Positions 20,361 through 29,173 of a DNA stretch of 64,000 bases are shown here, in pieces. This DNA is from a virus. A program made the translations under genes and the position numbers. The stretch lies in IMG/VR virus record IMGVR_UViG_3300034102_003517, positions 102,386 through 166,385 of that record; one strand, 5' to 3'. The notes below the pieces were generated by a model. That model did no database searches, was not told where the DNA came from, and saw nothing but the letters and a program-made list of their open reading frames with translations. Each line of letters starts with the position of its first letter. Position 1 is the stretch's first letter.

Positions 20361-21896
20361 ATGTCACAAGATTTAAGAATATCTCAACTACCATTTGTAA
20401 GTTCAGGGCAACCACAATCTATTATGGTGCTTGTAGACTACAGCACTAATGCTTCAGGAATAACAAGTGCAATATATTTTTCTTCTATTACTGCGAGTAT
20501 TAGCGGCGGTACAGGTACTTCCGGATCTTCAGGAAGTAGCGGTAGCTCGGGTTCTTCAGGAAGTAGCGGCACCTCTGGTACCTCAGGTAGCGGTAGCTCG
20601 GGTTCTTCAGGGTCGAGTGGTTCTTCAGGAAGTAGCGGTACCTCTGGTACCTCAGGTAGTGGGAGCTCGGGCTCAAGTGGAACTAGCGGAATCTCAGGTT
20701 CTTCAGGGTCTTCAGGAACATATGGATCGAGTGGAAGTAGCGGCTCTTCAGGATCTAGCGGAACAAGCGGTTCTTCAGGAAGTAGTGGAAGCTCAGGGTC
20801 AAGTGGAACTTCAGGAAGTAGTGGAAGCTCGGGTTCTTCAGGGACTAGCGGAATTAGTCCTGATGGTTTATATCTACCTTTATCAGGTGGGACTGTAACA
20901 GGTAATACTTATTTTGGTATTACATCAGGTATTACTTTGGACCAAGTTAATAATAGATTGGGTATAAATACAAACAATCCACAACATACAGTTGAAGCGT
21001 TTGGGACAAAATCTAAAATCACTTATGAAAATACAGCAGGTGGTGTATTTCAAATATCAGGTGATACTTTCTTACCAAGAATTAATGTGGCAGGGGCCCC
21101 ATCTGTAACCAAACCATTATTTAGTTTATCTGCAGGTGTTAGAACTTGGGACGATGTAACATATCCTGGATATGGTAAAGTTGGCGACACATTCATATAC
21201 GCCTCCAACGAAGCAAACGGGCTTAATATTATCAATCGTCAAACATCAGGTTCTACAATAGAGGATTACATTAGATTTTATGCAGGTCAAGACGCTAATG
21301 GAACAATACCTGATATTCATATCCAAGGTACTGGTACTACAAGAGGATATGTTGGATTTGGTATTACTAACCCAACAGAAATGGTTGACATATCTGGTAA
21401 TACAAAAGTTGGAGGACGAATAACTGCACCAACAATTTCGGCAACTACAATATCAGCAACGACATTTAATCTTTCGGGTTCACAAATAGAAACTGCTTGG
21501 GCATCATATACACCAGTTTGGACAGCAAGTGTTACTAACCCTGTAATTGGTAATGGAACTATAGAAGGATACTACAAAGTAATCGGTAAAACATGTTTTG
21601 TTAGGGGTAATATTGTGATGGGTAGCTCAACAACATTTGGTTCAGGTGAATGGTATGTATCGATGCCGTTTACTGCCGCTAATGCGGATGCTATACTATT
21701 GACAGCCACGTTATTAGATAATGGTTCCGCTTGGTATAATGCTACTATGGTTGGGGCAAGAGCTGGATTTAACACTAAAGCTCCGATACAATATCAAACT
21801 ACAGGTGGAACCGCTAACGATGTTAATTCAATCCAACCGTTTACTTGGGCAAGTACTGATAGATTCATTTGGAACGGTAGTTATGAGATACAATAA
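20361..21896 (+). CDS. Tail fibre with collagen-like Gly-Ser-Ser tract
   Basis: 511 residues. The N-terminal 48 residues (starting MSQDLRISQLPFVSSG) may be the attachment domain. Residues about 49-172 are collagen-like Gly-Xaa-Yaa triplets, almost all GSS or GTS, with two places where a GSG step breaks the triplet phase. After this comes LYLPLSGGTVTGN, a common phage-fibre motif, then LGINTNNPQHTVEA and GFGITNPTEMVDISGN. The C-terminal 150 residues are a compact beta-rich head (TPVWTASVTNPVIGNGTIEG). It abuts the previous gene and is followed by another fibre gene. A trimeric fibre role is well supported by architecture. Confidence 0.82.
   Translation: MSQDLRISQLPFVSSGQPQSIMVLVDYSTNASGITSAIYFSSITASISGGTGTSGSSGSSGSSGSSGSSGTSGTSGSGSSGSSGSSGSSGSSGTSGTSGSGSSGSSGTSGISGSSGSSGTYGSSGSSGSSGSSGTSGSSGSSGSSGSSGTSGSSGSSGSSGTSGISPDGLYLPLSGGTVTGNTYFGITSGITLDQVNNRLGINTNNPQHTVEAFGTKSKITYENTAGGVFQISGDTFLPRINVAGAPSVTKPLFSLSAGVRTWDDVTYPGYGKVGDTFIYASNEANGLNIINRQTSGSTIEDYIRFYAGQDANGTIPDIHIQGTGTTRGYVGFGITNPTEMVDISGNTKVGGRITAPTISATTISATTFNLSGSQIETAWASYTPVWTASVTNPVIGNGTIEGYYKVIGKTCFVRGNIVMGSSTTFGSGEWYVSMPFTAANADAILLTATLLDNGSAWYNATMVGARAGFNTKAPIQYQTTGGTANDVNSIQPFTWASTDRFIWNGSYEIQ
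20512..20855 (+). repeat. Gly-Ser-Ser collagen-like coding repeat
   Basis: About 115 codons of GSS/GTS triplets. Serine codons alternate between AGT/AGC and TCT/TCA/TCG types, so the amino-acid periodicity is stronger than the nucleotide periodicity. The tract is also visibly richer in GC than its surroundings. Confidence 0.85.
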
Positions 21897-21905
21897 TAAA
21901 AATAG

Positions 21906-23042
21906 ATGATAATACAAATAACTGGTGTAACAAGTGGAACAAGTCCATATGATGTATTTTTATGTAATACTGGATATACGTCTTGCTTTTTAATATCAGG
22001 TAGTTGTCAAATACCACCTACAGTTGTGGTGGATACTGATTACTTTTTTCCTAATTATGATTCTATCGGTGTTAAGTTAATAGATAGTAATGGATGTATA
22101 TATACCGAAAATAAAGTATGTATTCCTACACCTACGCCTACACCAACTCCGACTATCTCACCAACACCTACTTCGACACCAACACCTACACCCACAGTTA
22201 GTCCAACACCTACACCTATACCACCGACAGCAACACCAACTCCGACTATCTCACCAACACCGACTCCTACCCCAACCCCAACTGTTTCGCCTACACCAAC
22301 TCCTACCCCAACAACACCACCTGATGTTGTTATTGCATCATCCTTTGATGACAATAGTGATTTTTACTTGTATAGTATAAACGATAATACGATGCAAGGA
22401 GGTTATAATTTGAGTGGGTTGACAGATGGTGGCACATTGGCGAATAGTTCAAACAAAATTTGGGTAAGACCATTTGATGGTGGTATTGACGAGTTGAATT
22501 ATACCTTAAATCCTTTTAGTGTAACATACAGTAGATCAATCACAAACCCTTTTTCTGAAAGTACTAGACAAGGATTTGAAGCAAAAGACACTAATACTTT
22601 GATTTGTACACACTATGATCAAACAGGTACATCTTTGAATTATGTCTATAACATAGACATATCTGGAAGTGCTGCAACTTATACACAACTATTTCAATTA
22701 CAAGGATCACTTTCGGGTGATCCTGCGATACAAGACATTGTATTGTCGACTACAGGTGATTTAATAATTTTGGGTGGTGACGGAACAAACTATTACATAC
22801 AACAGTATAATTATTCATCAGGGGCAACATTAGATATAGAAATAGACATAACAACAGGTGTAACGACACCGACAGGTATTATCGGAAGTAGTGGATCAAT
22901 TTATATTATAGACTCAAATGGTGAGACATATAGTATAGAAGTTAATTCACCGTATCTTGTGAGTTCATACCAAACGACTCCAGGACCAAATGTTTTTTAT
23001 ACCACTCAAAATATTGGTAGTTTAACGGTTTCTTTTAATTAA
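21906..23042 (+). CDS. Fibre-like protein: family A domain, Thr-Pro tract, beta-rich C-terminal domain
   Basis: 378 residues. Residues 1-72 belong to the small family A also found at 20082 and 28941 (CFLISGSC, then [11 protein letters not shown]). Residues about 73-139 are the longest Thr-Pro tract of the window, with TVSPTP and TISPTP variants. Residues about 140-378 contain repeated short strand patterns such as [20 protein letters not shown], suggesting a beta-propeller or similar repeat fold. Reasonable alternatives are a receptor-binding fibre or a decoration protein. It is the last gene before the glycosyltransferase cassette. Confidence 0.68.
   Translation: MIIQITGVTSGTSPYDVFLCNTGYTSCFLISGSCQIPPTVVVDTDYFFPNYDSIGVKLIDSNGCIYTENKVCIPTPTPTPTPTISPTPTSTPTPTPTVSPTPTPIPPTATPTPTISPTPTPTPTPTVSPTPTPTPTTPPDVVIASSFDDNSDFYLYSINDNTMQGGYNLSGLTDGGTLANSSNKIWVRPFDGGIDELNYTLNPFSVTYSRSITNPFSESTRQGFEAKDTNTLICTHYDQTGTSLNYVYNIDISGSAATYTQLFQLQGSLSGDPAIQDIVLSTTGDLIILGGDGTNYYIQQYNYSSGATLDIEIDITTGVTTPTGIIGSSGSIYIIDSNGETYSIEVNSPYLVSSYQTTPGPNVFYTTQNIGSLTVSFN
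22125..22324 (+). repeat. Long Thr-Pro-encoding tract
   Basis: About 66 codons of Thr-Pro dipeptides with regular Ser/Val/Ile interruptions, built from ACxCCx hexamers with varied third bases. The antisense strand is open but encodes only an artefactual Gly-Val tract. Confidence 0.85.
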
Positions 23043-23086
23043 CCTTTATTTAGTCAAATCATAGGTTATTTTTCAAATAAAAATCT

Positions 23087-24334
23087 ATGAAAATTTTTAT
23101 TCAGATTGCTTCATATCGTGACCCTGAACTAATCCCAACTATCAAGAGTTGTATTGAAAATTCAAAAAATCCTGAGAACTTAGTTTTCAGTATTGCAAAA
23201 CAATTTCACCCTGATGACAAATTTGATGATCTGTCTGAGTATAGTGACGATGAAAGATTTAAAGTGATTGATATACCTCACGAAGAGTCAAAAGGGGTAT
23301 GTTGGGCTAGAAACCTTACCCAACAACAATATGATGGTGAGGAATACACATTACAAATAGATTCCCATATGAGATTTGAAAAAAATTGGGATAAAATGTT
23401 AATCAACATGGTTAAACAACTCCAAGAAATAGGCATACCAAAACCATTATTAACATCGTATGTGCCTTCATATAACCCAACGAATGATCCCGATGGTAGA
23501 GTCCAAGTTCCTTGGAGAATGGCGTTTGATAAATTCATACCTGAAGGTGCGGTTTTCTTCTTACCTGAGACAATTCCAAATTGGGAAGAAATTGAAATGC
23601 CAGTGCCGGCTAGATTTTATTCTGCACACTTCTGTTTTACTTTAGGTCAGTTTTCGAAGGAAGTTCAACACAATCCTGAATATTATTTTCACGGAGAGGA
23701 AATTTCAATAGCCGTTAGGGCGTTCACACATGGTTATGATCTATTTCATCCACACAGAATTGTGTGTTGGCATGAGTATACCAGAAACGGTAGAACAAAA
23801 CAATGGGATGATGATAAAGAATGGTACAAAAAAAATGAATCATCACATCTTACAAATAGAAAATTATTTGGTATGGATGGGTTAGAACAAGAAGGTCATG
23901 ACGGACCTTATGGTTTTGGAAAAGAAAGAACATTAAGAGACTATGAAATATATTCCGGACTTTTATTTGAAAAAAGATCTGTTCAGGACTACACCCTACA
24001 AAAAAATTACCCACCAAATCCATATGAATATAATTCAGAAGATGAGTGGAAGGAAAGTTTTGTAAAAGACTTTGAATACTGTATCAGTGTAGATAGATCA
24101 AAACTACCTGAGAATGATTATGAATTTTGGGTTGTTGCTTTCCATAGAGAAGGTGGTGAAACTTTACACAGACAAGATGCAGATATAAATGAAATAAATT
24201 TCCTAACGAGAGAAGAACCTCAGATGTATAACATCTGTAGAAAATTCCAAACAGCCGAAAAACCTAATTATTATGTAGTCTGGCCGTTTTCTAAATCTAA
24301 AGGTTGGTGTGAAAAAATAGAGAAAAAGTTATGA
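23087..24334 (+). CDS. GT60-like (GlcNAc-type) glycosyltransferase
   Basis: 415 residues. The N-terminus IFIQIASYRDPELIPTIKSC, the segment KGVCWARNLTQ, and LQIDSHMRFEKNWDKMLI (about 90-107, with a DSH in place of DxD) match the 'Glycosyltransferase (GlcNAc)' family, CAZy GT60. A later HGEEISIAVRAFTHGYDLFH (about 203-222) is also typical. Characterised GT60 enzymes are eukaryotic and transfer GlcNAc to protein hydroxyproline or Thr/Ser, including on mucin-like substrates of Trypanosoma cruzi. Here it heads five overlapping transferase genes between Thr-Pro-rich fibre genes, so a fibre-modifying role is attractive but unproven. Donor and acceptor cannot be read from the sequence. It overlaps the next gene by ATGA. 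Confidence 0.82.
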   Translation: MKIFIQIASYRDPELIPTIKSCIENSKNPENLVFSIAKQFHPDDKFDDLSEYSDDERFKVIDIPHEESKGVCWARNLTQQQYDGEEYTLQIDSHMRFEKNWDKMLINMVKQLQEIGIPKPLLTSYVPSYNPTNDPDGRVQVPWRMAFDKFIPEGAVFFLPETIPNWEEIEMPVPARFYSAHFCFTLGQFSKEVQHNPEYYFHGEEISIAVRAFTHGYDLFHPHRIVCWHEYTRNGRTKQWDDDKEWYKKNESSHLTNRKLFGMDGLEQEGHDGPYGFGKERTLRDYEIYSGLLFEKRSVQDYTLQKNYPPNPYEYNSEDEWKESFVKDFEYCISVDRSKLPENDYEFWVVAFHREGGETLHRQDADINEINFLTREEPQMYNICRKFQTAEKPNYYVVWPFSKSKGWCEKIEKKL

Positions 24335-24930
24335 ATGTAGAAGTAGTAGTTGCAAAATTTAATGAGGATGTGAGTTGGACTAAAAATGTAAAACACAAAG
24401 TTACAATATATAATAAGAATAGAGAAGACGACCACTTATATGAAAATAATCTTCCTAATTATGGTAAAGACGCTCAAACTCATTTGTATCACATAATAAA
24501 CAATTATGATAATTTAACGGACTTTACTATTTTTTTACAAGGTAATCCTTTCGATCATTATTGTGAAAATTGTGTAGAATTTATAAACAGTTATAAATTT
24601 GACAAAGAATTCCATCCGTTAGGTGCGACCTATGTACGAGATAATGAAGGTTGTATAAAACAAGCAACTGATTATTGTGATAAGATGGGAATAAGTTATG
24701 AATTACCTTTTATGTTTGTTGCTGGTATGCAATGTATCGTAAAAAAAGAAACAATTCAAAAAAACAGCCGTGATTTTTATGTAAAATTGATAGAAAGTAT
24801 TAGAAAAACTATATCATTATCCTCAGGACCGGGTGACGGAAACGACAATAATATTTGGGCTTTGGAGTATACATGGCCAACAATTTTCGGTGTAAATGAC
24901 CAATTAACTCATAGATTAAACAATTGTTAG
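24331..24930 (+). CDS. DUF3431-type putative glycosyltransferase
   Basis: 199 residues. VVVAKFNEDVSWTKN at the start, IYNKNRED, then LPNYGKDAQTHLYHIINNYD and FTIFLQGNPFDH (about 68-80) match the DUF3431 family, often found beside polysaccharide genes and thought to be GT-A-like. Length is within the range of the family's core domain. It is translationally coupled to the GT60-like gene by an ATGA overlap and is followed after 1 base by another transferase. Enzymatic activity has not been shown for this family to my knowledge, so the function is tentative. Confidence 0.72.
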   Translation: MNVEVVVAKFNEDVSWTKNVKHKVTIYNKNREDDHLYENNLPNYGKDAQTHLYHIINNYDNLTDFTIFLQGNPFDHYCENCVEFINSYKFDKEFHPLGATYVRDNEGCIKQATDYCDKMGISYELPFMFVAGMQCIVKKETIQKNSRDFYVKLIESIRKTISLSSGPGDGNDNNIWALEYTWPTIFGVNDQLTHRLNNC

Positions 24931-24931
24931 T

Positions 24932-25750
24932 ATGAAAAAAGTGTTAACTGGACTATGTAACAACATATCCCAAAACATAGGTAAAATAAAAGTTTGGTCT
25001 AATAGCTTCAAAAGATCAACAGACGGAGATGTCGTACTACTTTGTGCAAACTCAACGGAGGACGAGATAAAATTATGCGAACAATTAGGTATTATACCAA
25101 TTAAGGTAAATGTTGAGGATACATGGTTTATTAACAATAAGAGATTGAAACATACTTTAGATTTCATTACAACATCTGATTATGATTTTTATTTGATTAC
25201 AGATGTTTTTGATGTTGTCTTCCAATCGGACCCGTTTGTTAAATTCACAAATGACTATGATGTTTTTGTGGGTTCTGAAGGTTTAAAAATAAATGAAGAG
25301 CCTTGGAATGGTGATGTAATATCTAAAGTATTCCCCGAAGATTTAGAGTTATGTCGAAACCATGAAATTATATGTTCAGGAGTAATCGGAGGAAAAAAAG
25401 AAGAGTTAATTAAACTTTATACCAAAATGAATGATATGTGTGAAAACAGTAGTAACTTACACAACATCAAAGATCAAGCGGCATTGATTGTAATGATTGC
25501 TAAAAATGAAATTGAAAAATTAAAAATATTTTCTTTTGATGAGGGTTGGACTGTACATTGTGCTGTTGGTGGACCTACACAGTTCTTTGAATCATGGGGA
25601 TTTAAAAATACTCTTATAAATAGATACGGAGGTATTCCATATCTTAAAGATAATAAAATATATAACCACAAAGACCAAGTCTATGACATTGTACACCAAT
25701 TCAATAGAATACCTGAGTGGAATGAAATAATACTAAAAGAATATGAATAG
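24932..25750 (+). CDS. Putative GT-A glycosyltransferase
   Basis: 272 residues. YDFYLITDVFDVVFQSDPF (about 87-105) has the hydrophobic strand and Asp-rich turn of GT-A fold enzymes, where acidic residues bind the metal-nucleotide sugar. SGVIGGKKEELIKLY later resembles the 'n.G...g..' acceptor-side motif of GT8-like and related enzymes. It sits in the centre of the transferase cassette and overlaps the next gene by 8 bases. No specific CAZy family assigned. Confidence 0.65.
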   Translation: MKKVLTGLCNNISQNIGKIKVWSNSFKRSTDGDVVLLCANSTEDEIKLCEQLGIIPIKVNVEDTWFINNKRLKHTLDFITTSDYDFYLITDVFDVVFQSDPFVKFTNDYDVFVGSEGLKINEEPWNGDVISKVFPEDLELCRNHEIICSGVIGGKKEELIKLYTKMNDMCENSSNLHNIKDQAALIVMIAKNEIEKLKIFSFDEGWTVHCAVGGPTQFFESWGFKNTLINRYGGIPYLKDNKIYNHKDQVYDIVHQFNRIPEWNEIILKEYE

Positions 25751-26489
25751 TGTATATTGTGTCTGTACGACACCTGATGTGTATCCGGCATATGAGAATA
25801 ATTGGAAAAACTTCACTAAAGACATTGTTTGGGTGACAGATAATAGTAAAAATGAAAACTTTAATTTAGGTTTTACATATACAGAAAAAAAATTAAGAGA
25901 ACAATTAGATTTTACTGGTGAGGTCAGTAAAAGACATTATTGGAATTCAAACGGGAATCGAAATATAATATGGTTCTACGCTCATTTTAGGATGTTAAAT
26001 TATTACACCCAAAACCCCAATTATGACTATTATTGGTTTTTTGATGACGATGTAAAAGTTGGGAATTGGGATTTATTTTTTGAAGGAACGGATAAAGACG
26101 ATTCAGACTTTTTAGGTTATATCGTATTCAAGGACTCAAATGTGATTACACAAGAAAAAATACCAGTAATTGATAACAGAACCACATCACAACACATGTG
26201 GTTTGAAAGATTTCCGGGCGATGGAGATATTTTACCCGATGACATTAATGAAAAGTTTGGTTCGTTTTTTCCAACAAACAGATTTTCTAATAGGGCTATG
26301 AAAAAATTATTGGAAATACACGAAGAAGGTTTACACGGATATTCTGAAGGATTTGTACCAACCATGTTGAACAAATATGGATATACACTAAATACGATAA
26401 TAAAATCTGATAATACTTCTGATTTTTTTGATGTCGATCAAGTAAACATACAACATAAAAACATAAAAATAAATTGGGAATGGATATAA
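25743..26489 (+). CDS. Putative glycosyltransferase, GT-A-like
   Basis: 248 residues. It opens with a short strand (SVYCVCTTPDVYP) and has YYWFFDDDVKVGNWDLFF (about 95-112), whose DDD is a likely metal-binding DxD motif. A later HGYSEGFVPTMLNKYGY resembles the acceptor-binding end of GT-A enzymes. It overlaps both neighbours in the cassette. Family membership uncertain; the strong DDD motif and context support a sugar transferase. Confidence 0.62.
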   Translation: MNSVYCVCTTPDVYPAYENNWKNFTKDIVWVTDNSKNENFNLGFTYTEKKLREQLDFTGEVSKRHYWNSNGNRNIIWFYAHFRMLNYYTQNPNYDYYWFFDDDVKVGNWDLFFEGTDKDDSDFLGYIVFKDSNVITQEKIPVIDNRTTSQHMWFERFPGDGDILPDDINEKFGSFFPTNRFSNRAMKKLLEIHEEGLHGYSEGFVPTMLNKYGYTLNTIIKSDNTSDFFDVDQVNIQHKNIKINWEWI

Positions 26490-27271
26490 AGAAAACGGCA
26501 TTAGTCACCGCGCTATTTGATATAGGAAGAGATAAATGGGACAATTTTACGATGTCTTATCACACATATATTTGGTGGATGAGAAGTTTGCTTTATTTGG
26601 ATACTAATTTGATAATTTACACCGAAGAAAAGTTTAAGGATCAAATCATGAATTTCAGAAAAGAGGTTGACCCCAACTTAGAAAAGACAATTTTTGTGAT
26701 ACAACCTTTAGAACAAATCGACGGTTATAAAACATTTAATGAACCTCTCCAAAATTTAATGTCATCCGAGTCATTTAAAAAGAAAATACAATTTGATGTA
26801 CCAGAAATGACAAAACCGTTGTACAATGTTGTAATGTTTAGTAAGTTGTATTACATCTTAGACTCATACAAAAATAATTATTTTGATGCTGACTTATATG
26901 TTTGGGCAGATGCGGGAGTGATTAGAGAAGACCACCCGCAAAAAAATGTACACTGGCCAAATTTAGAAAAAATTAATAAACTTGATAATGATAAAATAAC
27001 ATTTTTCTGTCATCACGATTATGTGAGAGTCGAAAACCAAGAATTCCACGCACTTTCACAAACAAGGTTTATTCAAGGAGGGTCTTTGTTCGTACCGAAA
27101 AATAAAATAGAAGATGCGGTTAAGATTTTTGAAAAGGTTACACTTAATTCTATTAACAATGAGTATGTTGGTAGTGATGAAAAAATGTTTGACTTTATGT
27201 ATCTATCTGATCCTGAAAAATACAATTTGATAAAGTGTGGATGGAGAGAATATATTGATCTATTCTTATAA
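26480..27271 (+). CDS. HtrL/YibB-like putative glycosyltransferase
   Basis: 263 residues from the ATG at 26480, preferred over an upstream TTG in the same frame (26474); it overlaps the previous gene by 10 bases. ALVTALFDIGRDKW at the start, SKLYYILDSYKNNYFDADLYVWADAG (split around residues 120-146) and QGGSLFVPKN match the HtrL/YibB family. These are proteins of lipopolysaccharide or capsule loci, predicted to be glycosyltransferases; WADAG carries the candidate acidic metal site. It is the last gene of the cassette, followed by a 55-base gap with a TATTTAT motif. Confidence 0.7.
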   Translation: MDIKKTALVTALFDIGRDKWDNFTMSYHTYIWWMRSLLYLDTNLIIYTEEKFKDQIMNFRKEVDPNLEKTIFVIQPLEQIDGYKTFNEPLQNLMSSESFKKKIQFDVPEMTKPLYNVVMFSKLYYILDSYKNNYFDADLYVWADAGVIREDHPQKNVHWPNLEKINKLDNDKITFFCHHDYVRVENQEFHALSQTRFIQGGSLFVPKNKIEDAVKIFEKVTLNSINNEYVGSDEKMFDFMYLSDPEKYNLIKCGWREYIDLFL

Positions 27272-27300
27272 TAAAATCTTTAATAAAACGAATATTTGAT

Positions 27301-27307
27301 TATTTAT
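27301..27307 (+). promoter_or_regulatory. TATTTAT motif, candidate late promoter element
   Basis: Ends 19 bases before the ATG of the next fibre gene, in the gap between the transferase cassette and the second fibre cluster. Confidence 0.4.
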
Positions 27308-27326
27308 ATAATAAAGTTAAACCTAA

Positions 27327-28937
27327 ATGGCAAATATTTTATTTGAAGGTTGTTATTATCCTGGATATCAGTTCTTTACCGATGAGAGTAATTGGACAGG
27401 GGCGACTTCCGCAGTAACATCAGTTTTTTCCTTTCAATCAGACACAACCGTTCCTAATGGTTGTTATACGATTGTTTCTGCGTTCACATCAGGTTATACA
27501 AGTGTGAGTTTTGTGCCCGATGGGGTTTATACATTACAAGCTAATTGTTCTGCAACTGCTTGTAACTCTTCTGCTTTTTGTAGTAATGAAATTTGTATCA
27601 CAATAAACAACGATACCTATAGTGGGTATAGTGGTGTTTATGAAGTTGCCGGAACTAATGGCGGATACCCGTATTGGACAGGATCGACAAATGGTTTTGT
27701 TTATTTTACGGGAACTCGTTGGTGTCTTAGTAATTCCTTATCTGGGACATGTTACTTTTTTGGGTCACAACCAACTAATGCGACCTGTCCAGATCTAAGT
27801 GAAACAATTTCCTATACAGGATCTTGCTTACCGACCCCAACACCGGCAAACCCTTGTTCAGGACTAACTTTTAACGCTTCATTAGATTGTGATTTTGTAA
27901 CACCCACACCAACACCGACACCTACATCTAGTCCTACTCCGACACCAACACCGACACCTACGCCAACACCTTGTGTTTTTACGGCTACAATTACATTTAG
28001 TGCAGTCACTACCCCAACACCTACACCTACCCCAACACCTACACCAACACCAAACTATCAGTACACAATAACTGGTGAGAGTGTTGTATTTGTGGTTGAA
28101 CAAGGATATTTTAATTGCCCAACAATAAAAGTATTGGAAGATTGTAATAATGGTCAGATTTATTATGTGGGTGGACCAATAATTAGTGGTACAACGACTA
28201 TTGCGACAGGAACTACATTACAAGCAAGAATTGATAATCAAGTCAGATGTGTCACATACACTGAAGATATTGCAGGTAGCCCGTCAAACTATTTAAATTC
28301 TATTTTGGCAACATATGGGTCATGTGTTGGATGTGTCACACCAACACCAACACCTACTCCTACCGCAACACCAACACCTACACCAACTTCGAGCCCAACA
28401 CCAACACCTGTTGTGACTTATGAACCGTATACTCAATTTGTATTCACAGGGTGTAATAATAATCTGATGATTGTACAAGATGAAACACCACCAAGTAATG
28501 TGAACATTGGTGATATAATCAAAGATCAAAATATTGGATGTTTTACATATATTGGGTTCTTTGTTAGGTATTCACCACCAAGTGGTTACAAATGGTCAAA
28601 CCAACCAATATTTACCGCTTCAACTGCAACAACATATGTGACATGTCTTGAGTGTTTAACACCAACACCAACGCCAACATTTACATATAAATCTTGGTCA
28701 GCTCAAGGTGGTTTTAGTGTATCGTGTCCTGTTTGTCAGTTGACGGACGGAGGTACTAATCTAACATTCTATACTTCATCTACGGTTGACACTTTAGAAA
28801 CAGGAAACTTTATTTATCAAGATAGTTCTCTTACTGAACCAATAATTGAAGACTATATTAGATATAATGGATTCATATATTCTGTTGATGTAAATGGACA
28901 AATAACACAGTTTTGTAGAGTAAATGGAAATTGTTAA
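27327..28937 (+). CDS. Multi-domain fibre-like protein with several Thr-Pro linkers
   Basis: 536 residues organised as small Cys-containing domains joined by Thr-Pro tracts (about 190-216, 228-244, 336-364, and a short one near 443). Two domains (about 245-336 and 365-443) share a pattern: an early aromatic strand with a Cys, a central 'CvTYt' or 'CFTYIG', and a closing CVGC or CLEC. A third copy is in the 29174 protein. The segment GGYPYWTGSTNG (about 110-121) also has a counterpart there (NGYPSWTAS). The C-terminal 85 residues resemble the C-terminus of the 17407 protein. Modular architecture and location point to an adhesin or fibre, but no database family was recognised. Confidence 0.68.
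   Translation: MANILFEGCYYPGYQFFTDESNWTGATSAVTSVFSFQSDTTVPNGCYTIVSAFTSGYTSVSFVPDGVYTLQANCSATACNSSAFCSNEICITINNDTYSGYSGVYEVAGTNGGYPYWTGSTNGFVYFTGTRWCLSNSLSGTCYFFGSQPTNATCPDLSETISYTGSCLPTPTPANPCSGLTFNASLDCDFVTPTPTPTPTSSPTPTPTPTPTPTPCVFTATITFSAVTTPTPTPTPTPTPTPNYQYTITGESVVFVVEQGYFNCPTIKVLEDCNNGQIYYVGGPIISGTTTIATGTTLQARIDNQVRCVTYTEDIAGSPSNYLNSILATYGSCVGCVTPTPTPTPTATPTPTPTSSPTPTPVVTYEPYTQFVFTGCNNNLMIVQDETPPSNVNIGDIIKDQNIGCFTYIGFFVRYSPPSGYKWSNQPIFTASTATTYVTCLECLTPTPTPTFTYKSWSAQGGFSVSCPVCQLTDGGTNLTFYTSSTVDTLETGNFIYQDSSLTEPIIEDYIRYNGFIYSVDVNGQITQFCRVNGNC
27897..28060 (+). repeat. Two Thr-Pro-encoding tracts
   Basis: Tracts at about 27897-27973 and 28010-28060 encode (Thr-Pro)n flanking a short segment around CVFTATITFSAV. 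Hexamer units have mixed third bases. Confidence 0.8.
28335..28420 (+). repeat. Thr-Pro-encoding tract
   Basis: About 28 codons of Thr-Pro with Ala and Ser interruptions, linking two homologous Cys-containing domains of the same protein. Confidence 0.8.
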
Positions 28938-28940
28938 TTT

Positions 28941-29162
28941 ATGAGTACATCAGTAACAATACAATCAGTAACAGGGGCAACAACACCAATAGATTTATGG
29001 ATTTGTGATGATTGTTCCACGACATCAAGTTGTCAATATATTAAGACAATTAACTCGTTACCACACACCTTCACATTACCCTCAGTATATGAAGTTGCCA
29101 CGCAATATGCGATAAAATTGAATAGTGCAAATGGATGTACCTTTTGTGCTGTTTATACTTAA
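28941..29162 (+). CDS. Small fibre-associated protein, paralogous family A
   Basis: 73 residues: 'V.gaTtPidlwiCdd', then CQYIKTINSLPHTFTLPS and a final AIKLNSANGC. The same pattern occurs in the 20082 protein and at the N-terminus of the 21906 protein. It starts 3 bases after the preceding fibre gene. It is probably a compact beta domain used as a tip or adaptor; function unknown. Confidence 0.65.
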   Translation: MSTSVTIQSVTGATTPIDLWICDDCSTTSSCQYIKTINSLPHTFTLPSVYEVATQYAIKLNSANGCTFCAVYT

Positions 29163-29173
29163 TAATTTGTTAG

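Noticed and set aside
20467-20898. Alternative plus-strand frame across the Gly-Ser-Ser tract
   Set aside because: An out-of-frame reading of a repeat; the main frame continues into recognisable fibre motifs on both sides.
22055-22354. Open frame on the minus strand encoding Gly-Val repeats
   Set aside because: It is the antisense shadow of the Thr-Pro tract in the fibre gene; the same artefact appears at 27812-28009.
23039-23075. Possible terminator (TAACCT...AGGTTA then Ts) before the GT cassette
   Set aside because: Only a 6-bp AT-rich stem with a loop of about 20 bases; too weak to list as a feature.
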